From the NCBI RefSeq assembly GCF_900099805.1, contig NZ_FNDR01000015.1:1-64000 (forward strand): DNA of 64,000 nt, given 5' to 3'. Positions within the stretch are counted from its first letter, which is position 1. Each line of letters begins with the position of its first letter. The stretch comes from Variovorax sp. OV700 (GTDB lineage: Bacteria > Pseudomonadota > Gammaproteobacteria > Burkholderiales > Burkholderiaceae_C). The notes below the pieces were generated by a model. That model was not told the origin of the DNA. It did not search any database and saw nothing but the letters and a program-made list of their open reading frames with translations. The position numbers and the translations under genes are program-made. Shown one piece after another: positions 43,551 through 52,185 of this stretch.

Positions 43551-45074
43551 ATGCACCCCATCGTCACCATCCGCGACCTCTGCAAATCCTTTGCCGGCGT
43601 GCGCGCGCTCGACAAGGCGCAGTTCGACCTTCTGCCCGGCGAGGTGCATGCCCTGATGGGCGAGAACGGCGCGGGCAAGTCCACGCTGATGAAAGTGCTG
43701 GCGGGCGTCTACAGTAAGGACTCCGGCGAGGTGATGATCGACGGCCAGCCTGTGGACGTCGCGAGCCCGCGCGCGGCGCAGGCGCTGGGCATCGGGATCA
43801 TCCATCAGGAGCTGAACCTGATGAACCACCTGAGCGCCGCGCAGAACATCTTCATCGGCCGCGAGCCGCGCGGGCGCTTCGGCCTCTTCATCGACGAAGA
43901 CGGGATGCGCGCCGAGGCCGAGCGCATCTTCGCGCGCATGAACCTGCGGCTCGACCCGCACACGCCGGTCGGCGAACTCACGGTCGCCAAGCAGCAGATG
44001 GTCGAGATCGCCAAGGCGCTCTCGTTCGACTCGCGCGTGCTCATCATGGACGAGCCCACTGCCGCGCTCAACAACGAGGAAGTGGCCGACCTGTTCCGCA
44101 TCATCGGCCAGCTCAAGGCGCAGGGCGTGGCCATCATCTACATCTCGCACAAGATGGACGAACTCAAGTGCATTGCCGACCGCGTGACCGTGATGCGCGA
44201 CGGCCAGTACATCGCCACCGTGTCGATGGCCGACACGCCCATGGACACGCTCATCGCCATGATGGTCGGGCGCCAGCTCACCGAGGTGGAGAACGATTTT
44301 CCCGACACCTCGGGCAACGAGATCGTGCTCGAGGCCCGGGGCATCCGTCGCGGCTCGATGGTGCGCGATGCGAGCTTCGTGCTTCGCAAGGGCGAGATCC
44401 TGGGCTTTGCGGGCCTCATGGGTGCGGGCCGCACCGAGCTCGCGCGCGCCGTCTTCGGCGCCGACCGCATCGACGCGGGCGAAGTCTTCGTGCACGGCAA
44501 GAAAGTGTCGATCAGGTCGCCCGAGGACGCGGTGTCGCATGGCATCGGCTACCTCTCCGAAGACCGCAAGCACTTCGGCCTGGCCACCGGCATGGACGTG
44601 GAAACAAACATCGCCCTGCCGAGCATGAAGAAGTTCCTGTCGATGGGCGTCTTCATCGACCAGGCCGCCATCGAAGCCGCGGGCGAGCGCTACGTGAAGC
44701 AGCTCAGCATCAAGACGCCCTCGGTGCGCCAGCAGGTGCGGCTGCTCTCGGGCGGCAACCAGCAGAAGATCGTGATCGCCAAGTGGCTGCTGCGCGACTG
44801 CAGTGTGCTGTTCTTCGACGAGCCCACGCGCGGCATCGACGTGGGCGCGAAGGCCGAGATCTACCGCCTGCTCAATGAACTGGCCGCCGAGGGAAAAGCC
44901 ATCGTGATCATCTCCTCGGAGCTGCCCGAGATATTGCGCGTGAGCCACCGCGTGCTGGTGATGTGCGAAGGCCGCATCACCGGCGAACTGGCGGGGCGTG
45001 AAGCCTCGCAGGAAAAGATCATGCAGCTCGCCACCCGGCGTGAAACCACCGCTGCTACCGCCGCCACCGCATGA
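43551..45074 (+). CDS. Sugar ABC transporter ATP-binding protein (RbsA/AraG type)
   Basis: 507 aa, two tandem ATPase domains as in RbsA. First domain: Walker A GENGAGKSTLMKVL, Walker B VLIMDEPTAAL. Second domain lacks a canonical Walker A (FAGLMGAGRTELARAVFG) but retains LLSGGNQQKIVIAKWLL and LFFDEPTRGIDVGAK, which is normal for this family. It energises uptake of a hexose, here probably L-fucose, and starts 6 bases after the lactonase stop. Confidence 0.92.
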   Translation: MHPIVTIRDLCKSFAGVRALDKAQFDLLPGEVHALMGENGAGKSTLMKVLAGVYSKDSGEVMIDGQPVDVASPRAAQALGIGIIHQELNLMNHLSAAQNIFIGREPRGRFGLFIDEDGMRAEAERIFARMNLRLDPHTPVGELTVAKQQMVEIAKALSFDSRVLIMDEPTAALNNEEVADLFRIIGQLKAQGVAIIYISHKMDELKCIADRVTVMRDGQYIATVSMADTPMDTLIAMMVGRQLTEVENDFPDTSGNEIVLEARGIRRGSMVRDASFVLRKGEILGFAGLMGAGRTELARAVFGADRIDAGEVFVHGKKVSIRSPEDAVSHGIGYLSEDRKHFGLATGMDVETNIALPSMKKFLSMGVFIDQAAIEAAGERYVKQLSIKTPSVRQQVRLLSGGNQQKIVIAKWLLRDCSVLFFDEPTRGIDVGAKAEIYRLLNELAAEGKAIVIISSELPEILRVSHRVLVMCEGRITGELAGREASQEKIMQLATRRETTAATAATA

Positions 45075-46120
45075 CGACTGGAGACAACGCTTTGACAACC
45101 CCCACCGCGACCACCGCCACCGCGCCCGGCTTCTCACTGAAGGCACGGCTCTTTCGTCCTGCTACGCGGCAGAAGCTGCTGGCCTTTGCCAGTCTGATCG
45201 CGCTGATGGTGTTCTTCAGCGTCGCGTCGCCGCAGTTTCTGCAGACCGACAACCTCGTAAGCATCCTGCAATCGACCGCGGTGAACGGCGTGCTGGCCAT
45301 TGCCTGCACCTTCGTGATCATCACCGCGGGCATCGATCTTTCGGTAGGCACGCTGATGACATTCTGCGCCGTCATGGCCGGCGTGGTGCTCACCTACATG
45401 GGCATGCCGCTCGCGCTGGGTATCGCGGCCGCGATCTTCTTCGGTGCGCTGGCGGGGTTCGTGTCAGGCGTGCTGATCGCCAAGCTCAAGATCCCGCCCT
45501 TCATCGCCACGCTGGGCATGATGATGCTGCTCAAGGGCCTGTCGCTCGTGATCTCGGGCACCAAGCCGATCTACTTCAACGACACGCCGGACTTTCCGGC
45601 GATCTCGCAGGATTCGCTGATCGGCTACTTCATTCCGTCGCTGCCGATTCCGAATGCGGTGCTGATCCTGTTCCTGGTGGCGGTGGCCGCGAGCATCGTG
45701 CTCAACAAGACCATCCTCGGGCGCTACACCTTCGCGCTCGGCAGCAACGAGGAGGCGGTGCGCCTGTCGGGCGTGAACACCGACTTCTGGAAGGTCGTGG
45801 TCTACACGGTGAGCGGCGGCATCTGCGGCATTGCGGGCCTGTTGATTGCCTCGCGCCTGAACTCCGCGCAGCCTGCGCTGGGGCAGGGCTATGAGCTCGA
45901 TGCGATTGCCGCGGTGGTCATCGGCGGCACCTCGCTCAGCGGCGGCACCGGCACCATCGTGGGCACGATCATCGGCGCCTTCATCATGAGCGTGCTGACC
46001 AACGGCCTGCGCATTCTTTCCGTCGCGCAGGAATGGCAGACGGTGGTGACGGGCGTGATCATCATCCTGGCCGTGTACGCGGACATCCTGCGCCGTCGCA
46101 GCAGCAGCAGCGCGCACTGA
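45071..46120 (+). CDS. Sugar ABC transporter permease (RbsC type)
   Basis: 349 aa with about nine hydrophobic helices. Signature AGIDLSVGTLMTFCAVMAGVV and GIAGLLIASRLNSAQPALGQGYELDAIAAVVIGGTSLSGGTGT (in part). The ATG overlaps the ATPase stop by 4 bases. Inner-membrane component of the probable L-fucose importer. Confidence 0.92.
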   Translation: MTTGDNALTTPTATTATAPGFSLKARLFRPATRQKLLAFASLIALMVFFSVASPQFLQTDNLVSILQSTAVNGVLAIACTFVIITAGIDLSVGTLMTFCAVMAGVVLTYMGMPLALGIAAAIFFGALAGFVSGVLIAKLKIPPFIATLGMMMLLKGLSLVISGTKPIYFNDTPDFPAISQDSLIGYFIPSLPIPNAVLILFLVAVAASIVLNKTILGRYTFALGSNEEAVRLSGVNTDFWKVVVYTVSGGICGIAGLLIASRLNSAQPALGQGYELDAIAAVVIGGTSLSGGTGTIVGTIIGAFIMSVLTNGLRILSVAQEWQTVVTGVIIILAVYADILRRRSSSSAH

Positions 46121-46151
46121 TCCTGTTTCTACAACCGAAGGAGACATTCGC

Positions 46152-47105
46152 ATGATTCAAAGAAGAGCAGTCGCAACCACGCTGGCCGTGTCCCTCATCG
46201 GCCTGTCGGGTTTTGCCCAGGCACAGCAGGCGCAAGAGATCTACATCCCGCTCGTGTCCAAGGGCTTCCAGCACCAGTTCTGGCAGGCCGTGAAGTCCGG
46301 CGCCGAACAGGCCGCGAAGGACCTGAAGGTGAAGGTGACTTTCGAAGGCCCCGAGACCGAGGCGATGGTCGACAAGCAGATCGACATGCTCTCCGCCGCG
46401 CTCGCGAAGAAGCCGCAGGCCATCGGCTTTGCCGCGCTCGACAGCCAGGCCGCCATTCCGCTCCTGAAGAAGGCGCAGGCCGCCAAGATTCCCGTGGTGG
46501 CGTTCGACTCGGGCGTGGACAGCGACATCCCCGTGACCACCACCACGACTGACAACAAGGCCGCCGCGGCGCTGGCCGCAGACAAGATGGCCGAGCTGAT
46601 CGGCAAGTCGGGCGAGGTCGCGCTGGTGGTGCATGACCAGACCAGCCGCACCGGCGTGGACCGCCGCGATGGGTTCGTCAACCGCATCAAGTCGACCTAC
46701 CCGAACATCAAGATCGTGAGCGTGCAGTACGGCGGCGGCGATCAGCTGAAGTCCACCGAGATCACCAAGTCAATATTGCAGGCCTCGCCGACCCTGAAGG
46801 GCATCTTCGGCGCCAACGAGGGCTCCGCCATCGGCGTGGTCAACGGCGTGAAGGAGATGAAGCGCAGCGGCAAGGTCGTAATCATCGGCTACGACTCCGG
46901 CAAGCAGCAGAAGAACGCCATCATCGACGGCAGCATGGCCGGCGCCATCACGCAGAACCCCGTGGGCATGGGCTACAAAACCGTGGAGATGGCGGTGAAG
47001 GCGGTCAAGGGCGAGAAGCTGCCCAAGGTGGTGGACACAGGCTTCTTCTGGTACGACAAGACGAACATCGCCGACCCCAAGATCGCAGCGGTGCTGTACG
47101 ACTGA
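46152..47105 (+). CDS. Sugar ABC transporter substrate-binding protein (RbsB type)
   Basis: 317 aa. Signal peptide MIQRRAVATTLAVSLIGLSG then FAQAQQA; mature part EIYIPLVSKGFQHQFWQAVKSG. Typical Peripla_BP_4 features: VAFDSGVDSDIPVTTTTTDN, FGANEGSAIGVVNGV and VIIGYDSG. Ligand inferred from context to be L-fucose. Confidence 0.9.
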   Translation: MIQRRAVATTLAVSLIGLSGFAQAQQAQEIYIPLVSKGFQHQFWQAVKSGAEQAAKDLKVKVTFEGPETEAMVDKQIDMLSAALAKKPQAIGFAALDSQAAIPLLKKAQAAKIPVVAFDSGVDSDIPVTTTTTDNKAAAALAADKMAELIGKSGEVALVVHDQTSRTGVDRRDGFVNRIKSTYPNIKIVSVQYGGGDQLKSTEITKSILQASPTLKGIFGANEGSAIGVVNGVKEMKRSGKVVIIGYDSGKQQKNAIIDGSMAGAITQNPVGMGYKTVEMAVKAVKGEKLPKVVDTGFFWYDKTNIADPKIAAVLYD

Positions 47106-47127
47106 TTCTTTCCCTGAAGACTCGTTC

Positions 47128-48408
47128 ATGACCATCGTTCGATCCATGCGCGTACTGGACGTGCGCTTTCCCACTTCCCAGCAGCTCGACGGCTCCGACG
47201 CGATGAACCCCGACCCGGATTACTCCGCGGCGTACGTCGTGCTGGAGACCGACCAGCCGGGGCTCGAAGGCCATGGCCTGACCTTCACCATCGGCCGCGG
47301 CAACGAGATCTGCTGCGCGGCCATCGAGGCGATGCGTCACCTGGTCGTCGGGCTCGACCTGCAGTGGGTGGCTGAGGACATGGGCCGCTTCTGGCGGCAC
47401 ATCACGTCCGACAGCCAGCTGCGCTGGATCGGCCCCGACAAGGGCGCCATTCACCTCGCAACCGGCGCGGTGGTCAATGCGATGTGGGACCTGTGGGCCA
47501 AGTCCGAAGGCAAGCCGGTGTGGCAGCTGGTGGCGGACATGAGTCCCGAGGCGCTGGTGCGTTGCATCGACTTTCGCTACATCACGGACTGCATCACGCC
47601 CGAAGAAGCGCTGGCGCTGCTGCGCGATGCGGCTGTTGGCAAGGCCGGGCGCGTTGCCACGTTGCAGGCCGAGGGCTACCCCTGCTACACCACGTCGGCC
47701 GGCTGGCTCGGCTATTCCGACGAGAAGTTGCGGCGGCTCACGCAAGAGGCGGTCGATGCGGGCTTCAACCACATCAAGCTCAAGGTGGGGCGCGACCTGC
47801 AGGACGACATCCGCCGGCTGACCGTGGCGCGCGAGGTGCTCGGGCTCGACCGCCACCTGATGATCGACGCCAACCAGGTCTGGGAGGTCGACCAGGCCAT
47901 CGACTGGGTGCGGCAGCTGGCTTTCGCCAAGCCCTGGTTCATCGAGGAGCCGACGAGTCCGGATGACGTCGAAGGACATCGCAAGATTCGTGAAGGCATC
48001 GCGCCGGTGGTGAAGGTGGCCACGGGCGAGATGTGCCAGAACCGCATCATGTTCAAGCAGTTCATCATGCGCGGCGCCATCGACGTGGTGCAGATCGATG
48101 CGTGCCGGCTTGGCGGCGTGAACGAGATCCTGGCGGTGATGCTGATGGCCGCGAAATACAAGCTGCCCGTGTGCCCGCATGCCGGCGGCGTGGGGTTGTG
48201 CGAGTACGTGCAGCACCTGTCGATGATCGACTACCTGTGCATCTCGGGAACGCGGGAGGGCCGGGTGATCGAGTATGTGGACCACCTGCATGAGCACTTC
48301 GTCGAGCCCTGCGTGATTCGCGGTGCGGCGTACATGCCGCCGACGGCCGCCGGTTTCTCGATCACGATGAAGCCCGAGTCGCTCGAGCGCTATCGCTTCC
48401 GTGGATAG
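47128..48408 (+). CDS. L-fuconate dehydratase (enolase superfamily)
   Basis: 426 aa. Enolase-superfamily catalytic pattern: base HIKLKVGRD (KxK), metal ligands MIDANQVWE (Asp), FIEEPTSP (Glu) and VATGEMCQN (Glu), and the His in CPHAGGVGLCEYVQHL. Dehydrates L-fuconate to 2-keto-3-deoxy-L-fuconate. Length and the residues around the KxK match known fuconate dehydratases from Xanthomonas. Starts 22 bases after the binding-protein stop. Confidence 0.9.
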   Translation: MTIVRSMRVLDVRFPTSQQLDGSDAMNPDPDYSAAYVVLETDQPGLEGHGLTFTIGRGNEICCAAIEAMRHLVVGLDLQWVAEDMGRFWRHITSDSQLRWIGPDKGAIHLATGAVVNAMWDLWAKSEGKPVWQLVADMSPEALVRCIDFRYITDCITPEEALALLRDAAVGKAGRVATLQAEGYPCYTTSAGWLGYSDEKLRRLTQEAVDAGFNHIKLKVGRDLQDDIRRLTVAREVLGLDRHLMIDANQVWEVDQAIDWVRQLAFAKPWFIEEPTSPDDVEGHRKIREGIAPVVKVATGEMCQNRIMFKQFIMRGAIDVVQIDACRLGGVNEILAVMLMAAKYKLPVCPHAGGVGLCEYVQHLSMIDYLCISGTREGRVIEYVDHLHEHFVEPCVIRGAAYMPPTAAGFSITMKPESLERYRFRG

Positions 48409-48438
48409 TCGGAAAGAACAGAAAGGCATCGCGCAGTC

Positions 48439-49215
48439 ATGGATCTGAACCTCAAAGACAAGGTGGTGCTCGTCACCGGCGGCGGAAGCGGCATCGGTGC
48501 GGCCATTTCGCTCACGCTCGCGCGCGAAGGGGCGGTGCCGGTGATCTGCGGCAAGAATCCGCTGGATGCGACGTTTGAAGAAGAGCTTCGCGCGCTGCAG
48601 CCGAAGGCGCGATTTCTTCAGTTCGAACTGATGGAGGAAGCGGGCTGTGCCAAGGCCATCGAGAGCACGGTCGCGGAGTTCGGCCGCATCGATGGCCTGG
48701 TCAACAACGCGGGTGTGAACGACAGCGTCGGCCTCGAAGCGGGGCGCGAGGCTTTCATGGCATCGCTGGACCGCAACCTCATTCATTACTACGTGATGGC
48801 GCATTTCTGCCTGCCGCACCTGAAGGCAAGCCGCGGCGCCATCGTCAACATCTCGTCGAAGACTGCGCTGACGGGGCAGGGCAACACCAGCGGCTACACA
48901 GCGGCCAAGGGTGCGCAGCTTTCGCTCACGCGCGAGTGGGCTGCTGCGCTGCTGGAAGATGGCGTGCGTGTCAATGCGGTGATACCGGCCGAAGTGATGA
49001 CGCCGCTGTACCAGCGCTGGATCTCGGCGTTCGACGAACCCGATCGCAAGCTGGCTGCGATCACCGACAAGATTCCGCTGGGGCGGCGGATGACGACGCC
49101 GCAGGAGATTGCGAGCACTGTGGTGTTTCTGTTGTCCGACCAGGCCTCGCATACGACGGGGCAGTGGGTGTTCGTGGATGGCGGGTATACGCACCTGGAT
49201 CGGGCGTTGACCTGA
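48439..49215 (+). CDS. L-fucose dehydrogenase (SDR family)
   Basis: 258 aa. NAD(P)-binding VLVTGGGSGIGAAISLTL, NNAGVNDS, catalytic Ser in IVNISSKTAL and Tyr/Lys in SGYTAAKGAQL. Opening MDLNLKDKVVLVTGG and FVDGGYTHLDRALT end resemble a Burkholderia multivorans L-fucose dehydrogenase, which oxidises L-fucose (and D-arabinose) to the lactone that feeds the lactonase at 42669. A 2-keto-3-deoxy-L-fuconate dehydrogenase role is the alternative. Confidence 0.85.
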   Translation: MDLNLKDKVVLVTGGGSGIGAAISLTLAREGAVPVICGKNPLDATFEEELRALQPKARFLQFELMEEAGCAKAIESTVAEFGRIDGLVNNAGVNDSVGLEAGREAFMASLDRNLIHYYVMAHFCLPHLKASRGAIVNISSKTALTGQGNTSGYTAAKGAQLSLTREWAAALLEDGVRVNAVIPAEVMTPLYQRWISAFDEPDRKLAAITDKIPLGRRMTTPQEIASTVVFLLSDQASHTTGQWVFVDGGYTHLDRALT

Positions 49216-49264
49216 TCACTTTCCGCTCTTCCTCCTTTTTTTCATCGACTGGATCGAACGACCC

Positions 49265-49594
49265 ATGCGCCACTGCCTTGCCCTAGATCTGAAAGATGAC
49301 GCGGCGCTGATTGCCGAGTACGAGGCCTACCACCGCAGCATCTGGCCAGAGGTGCGCGCCCATCTGCATGCGCATGGCGTGACGGGCATGGAGATCTATC
49401 GGCTCGGGACGCGGATGGTGATGCTGATGGAGACGGACGACGCGCGCTATGACGCCGAGGCCATGGCGGCTGCAACGCGGAACGATCCGAAGATCCAGGC
49501 GTGGGAAGAACTGATGTGGAAGTTCCAGGCGCCTACGCCGTGGACGCCTGCCGGAGAAAAGTGGGCGGGCATGAAGCGGATATTCGAGTTGTAG
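49265..49594 (+). CDS. L-rhamnose mutarotase-family protein (L-fucose mutarotase)
   Basis: 109 aa. RhaM/L-rhamnose mutarotase family: MRHCLALDLKDDAALIAEYEAYH, WPEVRAHLHAHGVTGMEIYRLG and MVMLMETDD, with the conserved His residues. It interconverts alpha and beta anomers of L-fucose for transport or for the dehydrogenase. Last gene of the operon. Confidence 0.88.
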   Translation: MRHCLALDLKDDAALIAEYEAYHRSIWPEVRAHLHAHGVTGMEIYRLGTRMVMLMETDDARYDAEAMAAATRNDPKIQAWEELMWKFQAPTPWTPAGEKWAGMKRIFEL

Positions 49595-49863
49595 CTGCCT
49601 CTTGCACGCAACTGCGTTGCCAAAGGCAGCCAGCAACCTGTTGCTCCAGTGTTTCCTTTTTTGTCGACCTCGACTCGAATGCGAACCAGAACTGTCGCAT
49701 GCGGGCGGGCCGAAGCGACGCGCCATGTCACTTTTCGGGGGCGACGCGCGCGTTTTTTGCTGACGGGGAAGTGGGCACGGATCGTGCGCCTTGTGCCACG
49801 GCAAGTCCCCGGCAAAGCCGTCCGGGCGGCAGCCGATTCTCTTTCAATCAAACAACGTTTTTC

Positions 49864-51153
49864 ATGATCATTTTTTCCCGACGGTGCGTTTTTGCACTGA
49901 TGATTTCGGTGCTCCTGTTCGGCTGCGGTGGTGGAGGCGGTGGCGGTGGCGGTGGTGGTACCCAAGGTGGGGGCTTGGCCGGCCTGATCGGCTTGGGCGG
50001 CGGCAGTGGCAGCCAGGGCGCCAATGGCGCCAGCCAGAGTGGTGGAAGCACAGGAAGCACAGGTGGTACGGGCAATACAGAGGGAGTTTCTTCGCCCGTC
50101 GCGGCGACCACTGCGTTGGTGACCAGGCTCGGCAAGCCCGCTCGGGTGCTGCTCGGACTCGGCGCGGGCAACCCCCCCGATCAGATGAAAAGCCAGGACA
50201 TTCACCCTGACATCATGGACGCCTACCTTGTGGGAGTAGGCGCGGGCGCCTGGCCCACCTGGAACAGTCCCGATGGGGCGTACATCACGTACACCGCGCA
50301 GGCCATCCAGGCATACGGCGCGATCCCGATGTTCACGCTGTACCAGATGACGGCGCTCGGCGAGGGCAATCTGAGCGGCATCAACGACGCGACTTTCATG
50401 AACAACTACTGGGCGCAGGTACGGTTGATGTACCAGCGAATTGCAGCCCTCGGCACGCCCGTTCTGATCAATCTGGAACCCGACTTCTGGGGATTCGTTG
50501 CGGCGCAGGCGCCCGATCGCGATGCCACGCGGCTGGCGGCCGTCGTGGACAGCCAGCCCGAATGCGGCGGGTTGCCCAACACCGCCGGGGGCCTTGGCCA
50601 ATGCCTGGTGCAGATGGGCAGGAAGATCGCGCCCAAGGCGTTGGTGGGATTCCCGCCCGCGTTCTGGAGCGGCACCGCTGCCGCAATCGGCGCCCAGATG
50701 CGGGCGGTCGGGGCCCATCAGGCGGACTTCATCGTCGCCCAGACCAGCGACCGTGACGCGGGCTGCTGGGAGGTGCCGTCGCCTCCCGCGGAATGCACGG
50801 GTCGAAGCGGTCCGTTCTACTGGGACGAAAGCAACACCACCAGCCCGAACTTCCACGAGTCGCAGCGCCAGATTTCCGACTATCGCGCGGCCCTGGGCAA
50901 TGGGCTGCCGATCCTGTGGTGGCAAACGCCGATGGGCGTGCCGTCCGACACGCCCGGTGGCACCGACCTGCACTATCGCGACAACCATGTCGACTACATG
51001 CTGCGCAACGCTCAGGAGTATGGTGACACGCACACTTTTGCAATCGTCTTCAGCGCCGGTGGGAGTGTTCAGACCTCGATCAGCACCGATGGCGGCCAAT
51101 TTGCGCGCCTGTCGGCTCAATATCTTGCACGAGGCGGCGCCACCTTGAAGTAG
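49864..51153 (+). CDS. Glycine-rich lipoprotein of unknown function
   Basis: 429 aa from the ATG at 49864. Signal sequence with lipobox LLFGC (cysteine about residue 21), then eleven glycines and a Gly/Ser/Thr-rich linker to about residue 75. The rest (LGKPARVLLGLGAGNPPDQM, INLEPDFWGFVAAQAPDRD, FPPAFWSGTAAAIGAQM, ILWWQTPMGVPSD) looks like a TIM-barrel glycosidase-like domain with several acidic residues (for example EPDFW) but matches no family I can name. Lipid-anchored, probably outer-membrane. The 270 bases upstream hold no gene. Confidence 0.7.
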   Translation: MIIFSRRCVFALMISVLLFGCGGGGGGGGGGGTQGGGLAGLIGLGGGSGSQGANGASQSGGSTGSTGGTGNTEGVSSPVAATTALVTRLGKPARVLLGLGAGNPPDQMKSQDIHPDIMDAYLVGVGAGAWPTWNSPDGAYITYTAQAIQAYGAIPMFTLYQMTALGEGNLSGINDATFMNNYWAQVRLMYQRIAALGTPVLINLEPDFWGFVAAQAPDRDATRLAAVVDSQPECGGLPNTAGGLGQCLVQMGRKIAPKALVGFPPAFWSGTAAAIGAQMRAVGAHQADFIVAQTSDRDAGCWEVPSPPAECTGRSGPFYWDESNTTSPNFHESQRQISDYRAALGNGLPILWWQTPMGVPSDTPGGTDLHYRDNHVDYMLRNAQEYGDTHTFAIVFSAGGSVQTSISTDGGQFARLSAQYLARGGATLK

Positions 51154-51183
51154 CGACGGCAACCGGGAAGGCCGAGAGGCTGA

Positions 51184-51215
51184 TTTGTCCGTCAGGGTTT
51201 GTCCTGACGGTACAA
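51184..51215. promoter_or_regulatory. Inverted repeat between the lipoprotein and Crp/Fnr genes
   Basis: CCGTCAGG (51189-51196), loop GTTTGT, CCTGACGG (51203-51210), flanked by TTTGT and ACAAA that nearly extend the stem. No T-run downstream. It can be a terminator for the lipoprotein gene or an operator for the regulator that follows at 51343. Confidence 0.6.
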
Positions 51216-51342
51216 AGACCCAAATGTCCTCCGCGCTACAAACGCGACGAGCCTATGTTCATAGGATTCGCAAGCGTGAAGGAAATATGCAATGAGAGCT
51301 CGATCTGGTTTGGTCTTCGCCCGTGTCGTTGAGTAGTGACCG

Positions 51343-52023
51343 ATGCTGCCTGCCAAGGATCTGAGCGCCTTCTTTGAACGATGCATCTGGCCGCGCGCCC
51401 TGACGCAGGCAGAGCGCACCAAAGCGTTCGAGGCTCTGTACGTTCGTCATCATGAAGCGCACTCCTATGTGTGCCAACGCGACGAGATCGCCGACAGCTG
51501 GATTGGGGTGCTGGAGGGCTTCCTTCGTGTTCAGGACACCACGGTGGACGGCCGGCTGATCATGTTCACGGGGGTCGCCGCCAGCGGTTGGATCGGCGAA
51601 GGGTCGCTCCTGAAGCCGGAGCAGCGCAAGTACGACGTCATGGCGACGCGACCGACCATCACGGTCCATCTGCCACGCGCCACGTTCTCATGGTTGCTCG
51701 ATCGAAGCATCCCGTTCAACCATTTCATGCTCTCGCATCTGAACGAGCGTCTTGGACAATTCATCGCGATGGTGAAGTTTGATCGACTGCTCGAACCGAC
51801 GGCGCGAGTCGCGCGTGGCATCTCCAGCCTGTTTCATCCGGTGCTCTATCCGAACACGGACTCGACGCTGCGAATCAACCAGGAGGAAATCGGCTTGCTC
51901 GTCGGCATCTCGCGCCAGCGCGTCAACGTCGCCTTGACCGAACTGGAAACCGCGGGCCTCATTCAACGGGGCTACGGCTACATCACCGTGATGGACAGGC
52001 AAGCACTTGCCAGGTACTCCTAG
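51343..52023 (+). CDS. Crp/Fnr-family transcriptional regulator
   Basis: 226 aa. Cyclic-nucleotide-binding-like domain (about 25-140; IGVLEGFLRVQDTTVDGRLIMFTGVAASGWIGEGSLL) and a C-terminal winged helix with INQEEIGLLVGISRQRVNVALTELETAGLI. No Cys cluster, so it is not an FNR-type oxygen sensor. It lies between the two lipoprotein genes, 163 bases before the tannase-family esterase. Effector unknown. Confidence 0.9.
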   Translation: MLPAKDLSAFFERCIWPRALTQAERTKAFEALYVRHHEAHSYVCQRDEIADSWIGVLEGFLRVQDTTVDGRLIMFTGVAASGWIGEGSLLKPEQRKYDVMATRPTITVHLPRATFSWLLDRSIPFNHFMLSHLNERLGQFIAMVKFDRLLEPTARVARGISSLFHPVLYPNTDSTLRINQEEIGLLVGISRQRVNVALTELETAGLIQRGYGYITVMDRQALARYS

Positions 52024-52041
52024 CGCGGCTGCCGCACATCG

Positions 52042-52058
52042 AAACCGGAGGGTTTTTC
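52042..52058 (+). terminator. Candidate Rho-independent terminator after the Crp/Fnr gene
   Basis: AAACC, loop GGAG, GGTTT followed by T residues, 19 bases after the Crp/Fnr stop. The stem is only 5 bp. Confidence 0.4.
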
Positions 52059-52185
52059 CTTAGAAATCAGTGGCCGGAATGTCGGTCTTGGAACAGTTGG
52101 TCAAGGGCTCGCCTTTCAGAATCTCCTGGGCATCGCGCCATCTCGTTGCGGTGCGCAGGCTGAAAACTGACAAAGGAATAGAGAC

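Noticed and set aside
42483..45146. Very long open frame (about 887 codons) antisense to the fucose lactonase and ABC ATPase genes; similar ones at 15111-17111, 31458-33569 and 47005-49194
   Set aside because: Composition is dominated by residues expected from reading GC-rich genes backwards, and the sense strands carry unambiguous catalytic motifs.
49770..49845. GC-rich leader before the lipoprotein gene with a GCAAAGCC element like that of c-di-GMP-I riboswitches
   Set aside because: The first-stem GNRA hairpin expected between the two conserved parts is missing, and no stable two-helix arrangement can be drawn; treated as ordinary intergenic DNA with small hairpins.
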